From NCBI RefSeq assembly GCF_040822065.1, contig NZ_CP162005.1, positions 1,798,001-1,862,000 on the forward strand: a stretch of 64,000 bases of DNA, in the 5' to 3' direction. The notes beneath the pieces were generated by a model that was given only the letters and a program-made list of their open reading frames with translations, was not told the origin of the DNA and did no database searches. The translations under genes and the position numbers were made by a program. The number at the start of each line of letters is the position of its first letter. Within the stretch, counting starts at the first letter, position 1. Positions 54,376 to 63,520 of the stretch are shown here, piece after piece. Source of the stretch: Pedobacter sp. WC2423. GTDB taxonomy: Bacteria > Bacteroidota > Bacteroidia > Sphingobacteriales > Sphingobacteriaceae.

Positions 54376-56055
54376 TTAAATGTTATTTTTCTTTAATTCA
54401 CTCACTGCATAATCTACCGCTCTTGCCGTTAAAGCCATATAAGTTAAGGAAGGATTCTGGCAGGCTGAAGAGGTCATACAGGCGCCATCAGTCACAAATA
54501 CATTCATACAATCCCAAACCTGGTTCCATTTATTCAGGACAGAGGTCTTTGGATCTTTTCCCATTCTTGCTGTGCCCATTTCATGAATACCATGTCCTAC
54601 AGTATGCCCGTTGTCCCAGGTATTGATGTTTTTTATTCCTGCGGCATCAAACATTGCTCTCATTTCTTCCTTCATGTCTTTGCGCATTTTCAGCTCATTC
54701 TCCTTCAGTTCCGCATCCATAGCCAGTACTGGCAAGCCCCACTTATCTTTCTTATTTTTATCCAGCGAAACTTTATTCTCATGGTAAGGCAGAATTTCTC
54801 CAAATCCGGTTGCCCCGATAGTCCATTTTCCAGGTTCTGCTAAAGCATCCTTGAAATCTCCGCCAATATTGAGCTCAGCAATCTCTCTGCCCCATCCTTC
54901 TCTGCTGGCACCTCCCTGATAGCCAAAACCACGCAGGTAATCTCTCTTGTCACTTCCCAGATTCACAAATCTCGGAATATAAAATCCATTGGCTCTTCTG
55001 CCAAATACATACTGATCTTCAAAACCTTCCACAGATCCTGAAGCCCCTACATTATAATGATGATCCATTACATTATGGCCTAATTCGCCGCTGCTGCTCC
55101 CTAAACCACCAGGCCAGACATCGGTTGCTGAGTTAAATAACACCCAGGCAGTATTCAGCGTCGAAGCGCAAAGGAAAACGATCTTGCTTTTAAATTCATA
55201 AGTCTGATTAGTCTCCGTATCGAGGATCTCTACTCCTGTTGCCTTTTTTGAATTTTGGTCATAGAGCACCTGTTTCACTAAAGAATAAGGTCTTACGGTA
55301 AGATTTCCGGTTTTCATTGCCGCAGGCAAAGTAGAGGATTGTGTACTGAAGTAGCCTCCAAACGGACATCCTTCCCAGCAACGGTTTCTAAACTGACATT
55401 TTGTTCTTCCGGGAATTGCAGCGGTCAGGTTAGCCACTCTCCCGATAATTAAATGTCTCTTTTCATGGTACTCCTTTTTTATCCGCTGCGCCATATCCTT
55501 CTCCACACAATTCAACTCCATAGGCGGCAAAAAGTGTCCGTCTGGTAAATGCGCAATATTTTCTACAGAGCCGCTGATTCCTGCAAATTTCTCGACGTGG
55601 TCATACCAGGGCGCAAGATCTGCATAACCAATCGGCCATGGAGTAGCGATACCATCTTTTTCATTGGCTTCAAAGTCCAGCTGACCCCAGCGATAAGATT
55701 GCCTGCCCCATAAAATAGAACGGCCGCCCATCCGGTAACTGCGCCACCAGGTAAATGGTTTGGTTTCCGTATAAGGACAATCCTGTTCATTTGCCCAGCC
55801 ATCCATTACTGCTTCGTTAGCTGCCCATCCGCGATGAATAACAGGATAATTCTTTTTCTGTTCGGCTGTCGTAGCTCCACGGTGTTCAAATTCCCAGGGA
55901 TTTTTCTGTGCCGTCTTATAATCTTTAATATGGTCATAAGGGCCGCCGCGTTCTAACATCAAAACTTTTAAACCTTTTTCACAAAGTTCTTTTGCAGCCC
56001 AGCCGCCACTGATCCCGGAACCGACTACAATCGCATCATAGGTATTATCTTCCAT
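54376..56055 (-). CDS. GMC-type flavin sugar dehydrogenase
   Basis: The 559-aa GMC oxidoreductase has the FAD motif GSGISGG (12-18), ERGGPYDHIK, and the catalytic His/Asn pair H491 (IHEMGTARMG) and N534 (CQNPSL). A Cys-rich stretch CQFRNRCWEGCPFGG is present in the middle. With its small subunit this resembles bacterial glucoside 3-dehydrogenases (LgdA/LgdB-like), which oxidise the C3 hydroxyl of sugars. It has no signal peptide of its own and could be co-exported with the Tat subunit. Confidence 0.92.
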   Translation of the reverse strand: MEDNTYDAIVVGSGISGGWAAKELCEKGLKVLMLERGGPYDHIKDYKTAQKNPWEFEHRGATTAEQKKNYPVIHRGWAANEAVMDGWANEQDCPYTETKPFTWWRSYRMGGRSILWGRQSYRWGQLDFEANEKDGIATPWPIGYADLAPWYDHVEKFAGISGSVENIAHLPDGHFLPPMELNCVEKDMAQRIKKEYHEKRHLIIGRVANLTAAIPGRTKCQFRNRCWEGCPFGGYFSTQSSTLPAAMKTGNLTVRPYSLVKQVLYDQNSKKATGVEILDTETNQTYEFKSKIVFLCASTLNTAWVLFNSATDVWPGGLGSSSGELGHNVMDHHYNVGASGSVEGFEDQYVFGRRANGFYIPRFVNLGSDKRDYLRGFGYQGGASREGWGREIAELNIGGDFKDALAEPGKWTIGATGFGEILPYHENKVSLDKNKKDKWGLPVLAMDAELKENELKMRKDMKEEMRAMFDAAGIKNINTWDNGHTVGHGIHEMGTARMGKDPKTSVLNKWNQVWDCMNVFVTDGACMTSSACQNPSLTYMALTARAVDYAVSELKKNNI

Positions 56056-56277
56056 AATCAGCTTTTATTGAAATTTCATTCATAAAAATATATTTGGTTT
56101 TATTCAGGTTAAAATTGTCTCCGCGTCAAAGAATTTGTTAGTTTTAAATCTACAGAATAACACAAGCCCCGTTCAACTGTTATTTATTAAAAAAAATACG
56201 CTATCTGATCACTTATTGGATTTAGTAGTGTAATTTCATGTTCAGATAGCAGTTGAATCGCATATATTTCTAGTTTT

Positions 56278-57123
56278 ATGAAGACACTTATTCAGAAAAT
56301 CCATGTGGAAGAATATAACTCTTTCGCTTGCCGGACTTACAAAACACCAGATTTTGAAACGGCCTGGCATAAGCACCTGGAATGTGAATTAATTCTGATT
56401 ACTGAAGGAAATGGTACTGCTTTAATAGGTGATTATATAGGAGAATATAAGCAAGGGGATATCTTTTTACTCAATACCAACGTGCCGCACTGGTTTAGAA
56501 AATCACAGAATACCACTACCGGGAGTGCAATTGTAATTCATTTTATGAGGGATTTCTGGGGTGAAGGGTTTCTGGCCTTACCGGAGATGAAAAATATAGC
56601 CGGGTTATTAGACAATAAAAACACAGGTATCCAGCTTCAGGAAAGCTTATCAAATGAGGTTGCTATATTAATCAGACAACTGGAGTTTAGCGCAGGGATT
56701 GAGCGTATACAGCTCCTGATCAATTGTATGCAAAAGATCAGTACTTCAGCACAGCAGAAGATTATGACCACTGCTTTTGATACGATGACCAGTGGTGAAG
56801 AAAATTCAGTTATTGAAACGATTATAGACTATTCCTTTAAACATTTTCTGGATCCGATTTCCTTAAAGGAAGTAGCTGGAATTACCAGTATGTCGATCCC
56901 GGCATTCTGCCGTTTTTTTAAGCGGAATATTAAAAAAAGTTATTTTGATTTCATTAAAGAGATCAGAATCGGACATGCTTGTAAATTATTGAGAGAAACC
57001 AGCCGCCCTGTTTTAGAAATATGTTACGATAGTGGTTATAACAGCTGGGCACATTTTAGCAAGCAGTTTAAGGCGGTTACCAGCATATCTCCATCAAAAT
57101 ACAGAAAGCAACACATCAAATAA
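56278..57123 (+). CDS. AraC-family regulator with cupin sensor
   Basis: The 281-aa protein has an N-terminal cupin (about 15-100, HKHLECELILITEGNG and NVPHWFRK) and a C-terminal AraC domain with two HTHs (SLKEVAGITSMSIPAFCRFF and PVLEICYDSGYNSWAHFSKQ). It is divergent from the GMC operon with 222 nt between, so it is the likely regulator of that sugar locus. Confidence 0.92.
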   Translation: MKTLIQKIHVEEYNSFACRTYKTPDFETAWHKHLECELILITEGNGTALIGDYIGEYKQGDIFLLNTNVPHWFRKSQNTTTGSAIVIHFMRDFWGEGFLALPEMKNIAGLLDNKNTGIQLQESLSNEVAILIRQLEFSAGIERIQLLINCMQKISTSAQQKIMTTAFDTMTSGEENSVIETIIDYSFKHFLDPISLKEVAGITSMSIPAFCRFFKRNIKKSYFDFIKEIRIGHACKLLRETSRPVLEICYDSGYNSWAHFSKQFKAVTSISPSKYRKQHIK

Positions 57124-57201
57124 GATCATTTTTTTTTGGGGCTAACTTATTGATTTTCAAATTTAAAACAGTAATTTAAATCCCACTAAAATCTAATTGA
57201 A

Positions 57202-57576
57202 ATGAAAATTGTAAAAACTGTACTCTGTATCCTGTTCGGTCTGATGTTTATCAATGCCGGATTAAACAAATTATTCAACTATATGCCCATGCCAAAAATG
57301 AGCGCGGAGCAAATGAAACTGATGGAAGCTTTTGTTCGCATTTCCTGGCTGATGCCTTTAACAGGGATTGTTGAAATTATAGGTGGTGTGCTTTTTATGC
57401 TGCCCAAATACAGAGCGCTCGGCGCCATTGTCATTTTACCGGTTATGGTAGGTATTATAGTGCATAATGCTATTTTCGAACCAGCTGGTTTATTTATCGC
57501 ATTACCATTTTTCCTGATCAATCTGTGGATAATCGGAGCTAACTGGCACAAATACAAACCGATGGTCAATGCCTAA
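57202..57576 (+). CDS. DoxX-like membrane protein
   Basis: The 124-aa protein has four hydrophobic segments and the motif MFINAGLNKLFNY near the N-terminus, as in DoxX/DUF4267-type small membrane proteins. It follows the AraC gene by 78 nt on the same strand and converges with the DUF1080 gene. Its function is unclear. Confidence 0.85.
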   Translation: MKIVKTVLCILFGLMFINAGLNKLFNYMPMPKMSAEQMKLMEAFVRISWLMPLTGIVEIIGGVLFMLPKYRALGAIVILPVMVGIIVHNAIFEPAGLFIALPFFLINLWIIGANWHKYKPMVNA

Positions 57577-57580
57577 GCAC

Positions 57581-58414
57581 TTATTCGCTTAAAACTTTTG
57601 CGATGACCTGAGCCAACTTGGACTTATTTTTTGCGTAAGGCTCCAGATTATAGAGCCTTACCTTTTTAAATTCTATAGGATGACTTTCGCTCTGTAAAGA
57701 AATGTAGCCACTGGTTAACGCTTTGCCATCTACTTTGATCTTAGGATCGTAATTGGATACATTACCCCCACCGATCTGAGGTTTGGTATATTCAAGCACT
57801 ACTTCTTTATCAATAATATGCTTAATTACGGAGTCTCCTAAAACCAGGAATTCGGCAGTGACCCACTGATCACCCGCATAAGTTTTTGATTTAGAATCTA
57901 AACAATGTGGTGTAAAGAGTTTGCCTTCATACACGATCTGCGTACCGGGTGTGCAGACATTGCTGGTAGGACGAATGTGTGTGCCATCACCACCCAGAAT
58001 TTGCCCCTCTATAGAAATCGGAAAATCCTGATCCTTCAGCATAGTTTCAGGCGCCTGCCCATGCAGCATAGCTCCACTATTTCGAAAAGCCCAGCCCTCA
58101 CCTCCTTTAGCTTGTTCACCCACAAAACGATAGGTGATCTTTAACAGATAATAAGAGAAAGGTTTTTTATAGAATATATGGCCATATTGCTGATCAAAAT
58201 CTCCATAACCGTCATAACTAACCTTCATCAGGCCATCTTTTACACGAAAGGTATTTGCATAATTCTCGTTATAGTTATGTTTGGAAATTTTGATGTTCCA
58301 GTCTTTCAGATCTTTTCCGTTAAAAAGATCAATCCAGCCTTTTTGAGCGGAAGATTGGTTTACAAATAAAAAAGTAAGCGCAAGAAAAAGTGAAAGGCTG
58401 ATTTTTGATTTCAT
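57581..58414 (-). CDS. secreted DUF1080 (3-keto-disaccharide hydrolase-like) protein
   Basis: The 277-aa protein has a signal peptide (about 1-23, ending SSAQ) and a concanavalin-like DUF1080 domain: LFNGKDLKDWNIKI, KPFSYYLLKITYRF and GYISLQSESHPIEFKKVRLY. DUF1080 proteins cleave 3-keto-glycosides made by GMC-type sugar dehydrogenases, so it fits beside the GMC gene nearby. It probably acts in the periplasm. Confidence 0.9.
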   Translation of the reverse strand: MKSKISLSLFLALTFLFVNQSSAQKGWIDLFNGKDLKDWNIKISKHNYNENYANTFRVKDGLMKVSYDGYGDFDQQYGHIFYKKPFSYYLLKITYRFVGEQAKGGEGWAFRNSGAMLHGQAPETMLKDQDFPISIEGQILGGDGTHIRPTSNVCTPGTQIVYEGKLFTPHCLDSKSKTYAGDQWVTAEFLVLGDSVIKHIIDKEVVLEYTKPQIGGGNVSNYDPKIKVDGKALTSGYISLQSESHPIEFKKVRLYNLEPYAKNKSKLAQVIAKVLSE

Positions 58415-58513
58415 AAGTCAGGGCAAATGGTTAGGTCTTAAAAGTAGGTAATTAAAACAGAGCAGGCAATAAAACAAAGATTATAACTATTTTGCTGCCA
58501 GTTTAAGCTAATT

Positions 58514-59268
58514 ATGTATCATATAACCACTATAAATTCAGCACAACAGGAAAATACTTCCAGAATTGGCGGAGCAGCTCACATTGAAACTGCAGCTTAC
58601 CCTATTTGTCCGGTTACCCAAAAACCAATGTTGCTGTTAATGTCGTTGAAGAAAGATTTGTTTGATGCCGGTTTTGCAGTTAATAATTTACTGGAAGACA
58701 GCAACTATGCTATCAGTATATTCTTATCGGTCAAAATACATCCGGAATTTGGTGTTGGAAGCAATATGCCTGGCTTGTACACTGTGAATGACCCGAAACA
58801 GGCAGAGCAAATGAAGAATGGTACAGTAAAAGTTATTTTACATGAAGATACAGGGCGGGCTGCAGACCTCGCAGATTTACCCATTCCAATTCCCGGGCAG
58901 AAAATAGTCCTGACCAGGTTCTCGGTGCAAGAAGAAAAGAGGACTTTCCTGCAGGGCAGGAATGGTTTGAAGGCTCGAAATTAACCACCTCAAAATTTGG
59001 GACACAATTTCCGGCCTGGCTGCAGGAACCTATAAATATAGATCCTGAACTCATGACAAATTTTGCTGCTGTATTCAGAGGGTTCTTTGGGCCAGAATTT
59101 ATTTTGCAGCTTGAAGATAAATTGATTTCCGAAATCAGCCCTATTCATAGTGGCCTGTTAGGTACGGATGGAATTGGTTACTTATATTTGCCAACAAGCG
59201 TTAGAAACTTTGTCAAAAAATACCAGCGGCCGGTTGAAATCGGGAACTTTTTTATCCAGCATACCTGA
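58514..59268 (+). pseudogene. DUF1963-like protein, frameshifted
   Basis: The first frame codes for GGAAHIETAAYPICPVTQKP and ends early at 58984. A shift of one base within the A run at about 58934-58937 joins it to DFPAGQEWFEGSKLTTSKFG and then TQFPAWLQEPINIDPELM and so on, ending at 59268. The combined length of about 250 residues fits a DUF1963/YwqG-like protein of unknown function. The similarity of the family is moderate, and a sequencing error in the A run would restore the gene. Confidence 0.65.
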
Positions 59269-59279
59269 TCCGGCCTGTT

Positions 59280-60008
59280 TTATAAATACAGCTTCCTGAT
59301 CACCTTCAAATCTAATATACTTTTTCGGGGCAGCACAATAGACCATGCATAACCACCGGCCAACCAGGATAAGGATTGATACTGAGGGAAATTAACAAAA
59401 TGACAAATCACAATATCATCCTGATGCTGTACGTTATCAATTTCAAACAGCTCAAAAGGAGTCATTAAACCTGTTTTCAGCACTTTAGATAGTGCTTCTT
59501 TGATTGTCCATAAAAGCGTCAGACTTTTGCAAGAATCGCTGTGGATCAGCTGCAGTTTTTCCTGCTCTCCCAAAGCGACAATATCCCTGATAGTTTCACT
59601 TTGCTCCTGATCTACCAATTCTACATCTACCCCCATAGGATGACTCTCCGGATAAACTATAGCTATTCCCATTTCCTGTGTGTGCCCGATACTGAGTTGT
59701 ATATTTCCTTTACCCGGCAAATACACTATCGGCTGCTGAAATATTCCAGCGGCGATTTCCACCTCTGTCATCACGAAATTTTCCACAAAGGCGAACAGTG
59801 CTCTTTTAGCAGCAAACCTTCCCAGTAAATAACTATGCTGAACTCTGGCAAATTTCAGGGTTTCAAAGAAATTCAATTCATTGGGATGCAAAAATGAATA
59901 ACGAATGTTCTTTAACTCATTCAAGGTCTTGTTTACGATAGCAATGGCGGCAGGAAATACACCATCAGCCCGCTGCAAAACAAGATTTTCAACAACAATA
60001 CTACTCAT
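59280..60008 (-). CDS. 4'-phosphopantetheinyl transferase (Sfp-like)
   Basis: The 242-aa protein has the family motifs GVDVE (D128, E130, Mg ligands) and WTIKEALSK (W167, K170, E171). It transfers the phosphopantetheine arm of CoA to carrier domains. It is the only such gene in the window and the NRPS proteins here need one, so it could serve them in trans; this is inferred. It is 6 nt downstream of an MBL hydrolase gene. Confidence 0.93.
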   Translation of the reverse strand: MSSIVVENLVLQRADGVFPAAIAIVNKTLNELKNIRYSFLHPNELNFFETLKFARVQHSYLLGRFAAKRALFAFVENFVMTEVEIAAGIFQQPIVYLPGKGNIQLSIGHTQEMGIAIVYPESHPMGVDVELVDQEQSETIRDIVALGEQEKLQLIHSDSCKSLTLLWTIKEALSKVLKTGLMTPFELFEIDNVQHQDDIVICHFVNFPQYQSLSWLAGGYAWSIVLPRKSILDLKVIRKLYL

Positions 60009-60014
60009 CAGGAA

Positions 60015-60668
60015 TTATTTAAAAGCAAAAGGATCAGGTTGATTTTTCCGCATTCTGAAATCTGTAAATGCCTGCCTCCGGTTCAGCAGAAAGTAAATAT
60101 TATTCCGGAATAAAAAACTGAGTTCTTTACCTGGAGTTTGTCCAAAAGAATGTCCCGGCCAGATCAGTGTATGTGCTGGCAAATATTGTTTTATAAATTG
60201 TACAGAATCAAACAACGAACTTACGTTTAACTCATCGCTGATTCCTACGCCCTCTATAAAAATAGTATCCCCGGTAAAGCAATGTTCACCGATCAGATAA
60301 CAGGCACTGCCTTTTGTATGACCGGGAGTCAGCAAAGCCGTAACGGTAAAGTCAGCAATCAAAAACTCCTGTAAATGTTGTACTGCAACCAGCTGTGGAC
60401 AGGTAAAATTATATTGCCGGATTTCAATCGCAGACATATAAACAGGCACCTCCTGTTTTTCTGCAAAAACAGCGGCCAGATTTGTATGGTCATGATGCGC
60501 ATGTGTTAAAAGAACGCCTTTCAATATAATTTGATTATCCTGCAAAAAATCATTGATCAGATCGTAGTCCCAGGCAGGGTCTACCAGAATACCAGAATTA
60601 CCTTTATAAATAAGATAACACTGATTTTTTATATGATCATTTGATACCCGAAAAAGTTTGACTTCCAT
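60015..60668 (-). CDS. MBL-fold hydrolase, glyoxalase II-like
   Basis: The 217-aa metallo-beta-lactamase fold protein has HAHHDH (H56-H61), then LTPGHTKGS, FTGDTIF and WPGHSFG, giving the full metal site. Close relatives hydrolyse thioesters, such as glyoxalase II-type enzymes. It is cotranscribed with the phosphopantetheinyl transferase gene; the pair could point to a thioester-editing role, which is only a suggestion. Confidence 0.92.
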   Translation of the reverse strand: MEVKLFRVSNDHIKNQCYLIYKGNSGILVDPAWDYDLINDFLQDNQIILKGVLLTHAHHDHTNLAAVFAEKQEVPVYMSAIEIRQYNFTCPQLVAVQHLQEFLIADFTVTALLTPGHTKGSACYLIGEHCFTGDTIFIEGVGISDELNVSSLFDSVQFIKQYLPAHTLIWPGHSFGQTPGKELSFLFRNNIYFLLNRRQAFTDFRMRKNQPDPFAFK

Positions 60669-60679
60669 ATTGTCCTTTT

Positions 60680-60817
60680 TTAACCGATAGTAGCCTGTAA
60701 CTTTTTCAATTGTTTCATTTCTCCCTTACAGAAACTCATCATTTGAAATATTTGAGCTTCAGTATCCGATTGTAAATTGTATTTAACAAAAGCAGCGCTG
60801 ATTCCCGAATGTCCCAT
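60680..60817 (-). CDS. 45-aa ORF upstream of the MBL gene
   Basis: The frame begins MGHSGISAAFVKYNLQSDTE and ends QLKKLQATIG, 11 nt before the MBL start. It is helical and not membrane. It has no recognised family, although MGHSGI recalls the LGHS motif of tyrosine recombinases, so it could also be a fragment of one. Confidence 0.3.
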   Translation of the reverse strand: MGHSGISAAFVKYNLQSDTEAQIFQMMSFCKGEMKQLKKLQATIG

Positions 60818-60951
60818 GCCAATATATAAACAAAGGACCCATATTTTCAAAAAAACTAACCGTTTCCGGGAAATTAGTGTACTGACTCACCACTTAAATT
60901 ATACTATTTAACAATTGTATGATCGGGTTATCAAATCTGGCAGACTGCATA

Positions 60952-61578
60952 TTACAATAAATCTTTCAGGGACAGGTTAGTTTTTTCCCTGTCTCCCCCA
61001 TCCGGATGGAAAACAAATAATGAATCCTGATCTCTGCTATCAATAAATAAAAGGCTGGTGCCAGACTCGCCAATAACTATGCTTTTGTCCAGCTGATCGG
61101 TTTCCTCGCCCAGTTCACTTAAAGAAAGTGCAAATCCTTTGAGCTGCCTGGCAGTTACATAATCTTTTCCATCAATATTAACTACTTCGCGAAGAGCGTC
61201 ATAACTGAAGAGTTCAAAGCTATCCTGATCCTTCCATACTTCTGGTTTCGCTTTGAATTGCTCACTTAGCAAATAATCAAGATATTCCTTCGGAATAGCT
61301 ACCTTATCTTTTTTCAACAGCGTATTAAATTCCTTCAAAGTTTTACGTACAGGACCTTTTTTCTCCTTCTGGTCAGGATTCATCATCCCTGATGCTATAC
61401 TTTCATTAGTGGATGGATTATAGGAGAAGCTGACTTTACAAACAGGACAATCAATAAATATCAATTTCATCTTTTTAGCTGCAGCGCTAATTACAAAATC
61501 CCGGTCATGACTGCTCAGTTCTTCTGTAGTAAATTCCCGGCCACAAATCCAGTTATAAGGACAACTTATCTTTATCAT
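60952..61578 (-). CDS. SMI1/KNR4-like protein
   Basis: The 208-aa protein has two N-terminal Cys motifs (CPYNWIC and CPVC) that may bind zinc, then a region ending IGESGTSLLFIDSRDQDSLF with VFHPDGG, the pattern of SMI1/KNR4 or SUKH domains. SUKH proteins include immunity proteins, but no toxin is adjacent. It lies 22 nt after the phosphoesterase gene in an operon. Confidence 0.7.
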   Translation of the reverse strand: MIKISCPYNWICGREFTTEELSSHDRDFVISAAAKKMKLIFIDCPVCKVSFSYNPSTNESIASGMMNPDQKEKKGPVRKTLKEFNTLLKKDKVAIPKEYLDYLLSEQFKAKPEVWKDQDSFELFSYDALREVVNIDGKDYVTARQLKGFALSLSELGEETDQLDKSIVIGESGTSLLFIDSRDQDSLFVFHPDGGDREKTNLSLKDLL

Positions 61579-61600
61579 GTTTTAAATATAATAAACCGGG

Positions 61601-62401
61601 CTATAATGACTTAAATAATTTAACCTCAGTACTCAGTTTCCTGCCATTTATAGTGATCAACCTGTAGCCAAATGTTAAAGTATCAATTTCAATCTTCTCT
61701 GATAGTTTTTCGATCTGATAGGAACATGCTGGTGAGGAGTATTGCCTGATTTTACCTTCCACTAATTTATCAGTCATATGATAATGGCCGCAAAAAACAA
61801 TACTATCTTTTTGAGCTTCTGAAAGGATGCGTCTAATTTCATCCCGCCCATTTAAAGCTGCTCCTATTTTATCCAGCGGAGTTTTGATTTCTAAAACAGG
61901 ATGATGTATAAAAAGTAATATTTCTTTATCTGTTTCCAATTCTTTTCTGAACCAGTTCAACTGAGCATCACTGATTGCATTGGAAGAAGAATCCAGGTAA
62001 ATAAATTTAAAATGACCTTCTTCATAAGCATAATTGAGTTCTTTGCGATGTTTATCAAGATATTGATTGCGATGTTCGTCAGGATATTGATTGCCATACT
62101 CATGCTGATAATACTGAGTTACCTGTTGATAGGTATCATGATTTCCAAGCACCATTAAAAGCTTGAAATTGAATTCATCAATAGTATTAAAGAACCATTG
62201 ATTAGCTTCCTGAGTACCAATATCACCACCGAATATGATTTCGTCAATTCCTTTGCGGGTTATATCTTCCAGAATAAATTTCAGCTGATCTCTGTGTTCT
62301 CCGGTTTGCTGAGCATAACGCATCGCACCGGTTTGCTGATCCAGGATAATTTTCTGGTCTAAATGAGCATCAGTCAGGTAGGCAATAGTTTTAACAGCCA
62401 T
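61601..62401 (-). CDS. calcineurin-like metallophosphoesterase (CpdA-like)
   Basis: The 266-aa protein has the metal motif set LTDAHLD (D11, H13), FGGDIG, LGNHDT, IHHP and CGHYHMTD. This resembles cAMP phosphodiesterases of the CpdA type and relatives. A tandem duplication of 24 nt (62047-62094) encodes NQYPDEHR then NQYLDKHR, an insert not expected in the family. It lies 18 nt after an ArsR-like gene. Confidence 0.88.
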   Translation of the reverse strand: MAVKTIAYLTDAHLDQKIILDQQTGAMRYAQQTGEHRDQLKFILEDITRKGIDEIIFGGDIGTQEANQWFFNTIDEFNFKLLMVLGNHDTYQQVTQYYQHEYGNQYPDEHRNQYLDKHRKELNYAYEEGHFKFIYLDSSSNAISDAQLNWFRKELETDKEILLFIHHPVLEIKTPLDKIGAALNGRDEIRRILSEAQKDSIVFCGHYHMTDKLVEGKIRQYSSPACSYQIEKLSEKIEIDTLTFGYRLITINGRKLSTEVKLFKSL

Positions 62402-62419
62402 ATTAAATATTAAGAAGGG

Positions 62420-63100
62420 TTAAATTTTGACACCCAATAGGTCGTATAAGTTTGACTGCCCTTTAGAAGTAATCAAAAGGGTTCTGGAATCTTTGATTTT
62501 TCTCATCCAGTCTTCAGCAATCATTTTATTTAAAATACTCTTAGCCAGAGAACCTGCCAGGTGAGGCCGCCGCTCACTCCAGTCCAGGCAAGGTCTGGCA
62601 AAAGGACGTTTTTGTTTTAATAAACCAGTTGTATCTATACCAAATTCTTTAAAAAAAGACTCCCCTTTATTCGTCATGTCATAACCTTTGCCATGCGCTG
62701 CCAGGTATTCCATGGCTATTAACCGCTCATTAATGAGTACTCCTGCCCTGCCAGCAATATGATCATAACAGGTTCTGCAATATTCAAAAGGAACAGCTTT
62801 AGTTACCGGAACAATTATCTTTTTTTGATGGGGAGCCAGGTTTGACAGTGCTTCAATCGCATAAGCAACTTCTGCTCTGGCATAACTGAAATACCGGTGA
62901 CGCCCCTGGTTACTAACCTTTAACAGATCAGCCAATACCATTTTCCCCAGGTGCATACTTGCGCTTTGGGGAGATACTCCGGCAACGATGGATAATTCAG
63001 TAGCCGTATAAGCCTTACCATCCATCAAAGCCCATAACATTTTAATACGTGCAGGTTCCCCGATCAATCCGGCAATACTGGCTAAATTTTCCATTTCCAT
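62420..63100 (-). CDS. ArsR-like winged-helix regulator
   Basis: The 226-aa protein has an ArsR HTH at the N-terminus (AYTATELSIVAGVSPQSASM and HLGKMVLADLLKVSNQGRH) and a C-terminal domain of about 110 residues with CRTCYDHIAGRAGV, a family seen in larger ArsR-type proteins. It starts an operon with the phosphoesterase and SMI1-like genes. Confidence 0.85.
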   Translation of the reverse strand: MEMENLASIAGLIGEPARIKMLWALMDGKAYTATELSIVAGVSPQSASMHLGKMVLADLLKVSNQGRHRYFSYARAEVAYAIEALSNLAPHQKKIIVPVTKAVPFEYCRTCYDHIAGRAGVLINERLIAMEYLAAHGKGYDMTNKGESFFKEFGIDTTGLLKQKRPFARPCLDWSERRPHLAGSLAKSILNKMIAEDWMRKIKDSRTLLITSKGQSNLYDLLGVKI

Positions 63101-63180
63101 TTTTCAAATATACCCGATTGCTAAAACACATACTTCATTTTAGAATGAAATGTTACCTTTGGAATTTATAAATTCCCATA

Positions 63181-63516
63181 ATGAATAAGCTTGCTGCCCT
63201 ATTATTAATTTGTTTCTTGTTGAGTTCTTGTGTTAAAACAAATGACGGACCTTACTCCGATTACAGATTTGAAGTATCCTGCGACAATTGTGTAATCTCC
63301 ATTAAAAATGGTTTCGATGTCCAGACATACAATGTTTCCGGCTTTCGTTCCATTCCTTTTAATCATCAGCTGCCTGTAGTAGATGTATCATTGTATACCA
63401 TTAACAACAGGGATTATACGACAGTTAAATTTCTTGGCAGCGGTTATAACAGGATATTATTTGATGATGATCTTTATTACGATGATCCGACAACCTATAT
63501 CACCTTCAATTTATAA
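63181..63516 (+). CDS. small lipoprotein
   Basis: The 111-aa protein has a lipoprotein signal (MNKLAALLLICFLLSSC, lipobox Cys at 17). The mature part is short, beta-rich and acidic at its end (DDDLYYDDPTTY), with one more pair of Cys (CDNC). No family is recognised. It converges with the patatin gene. Confidence 0.75.
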   Translation: MNKLAALLLICFLLSSCVKTNDGPYSDYRFEVSCDNCVISIKNGFDVQTYNVSGFRSIPFNHQLPVVDVSLYTINNRDYTTVKFLGSGYNRILFDDDLYYDDPTTYITFNL

Positions 63517-63520
63517 GCTA

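Noticed and set aside
57279-57569. Minus-strand frame of 96 codons across the DoxX gene
   Set aside because: It mirrors the hydrophobic DoxX gene and has no independent support.
58930-58945. Programmed frameshift in the DUF1963-like gene
   Set aside because: There is no slippery heptamer with a downstream stem, so a mutation or read error is simpler.
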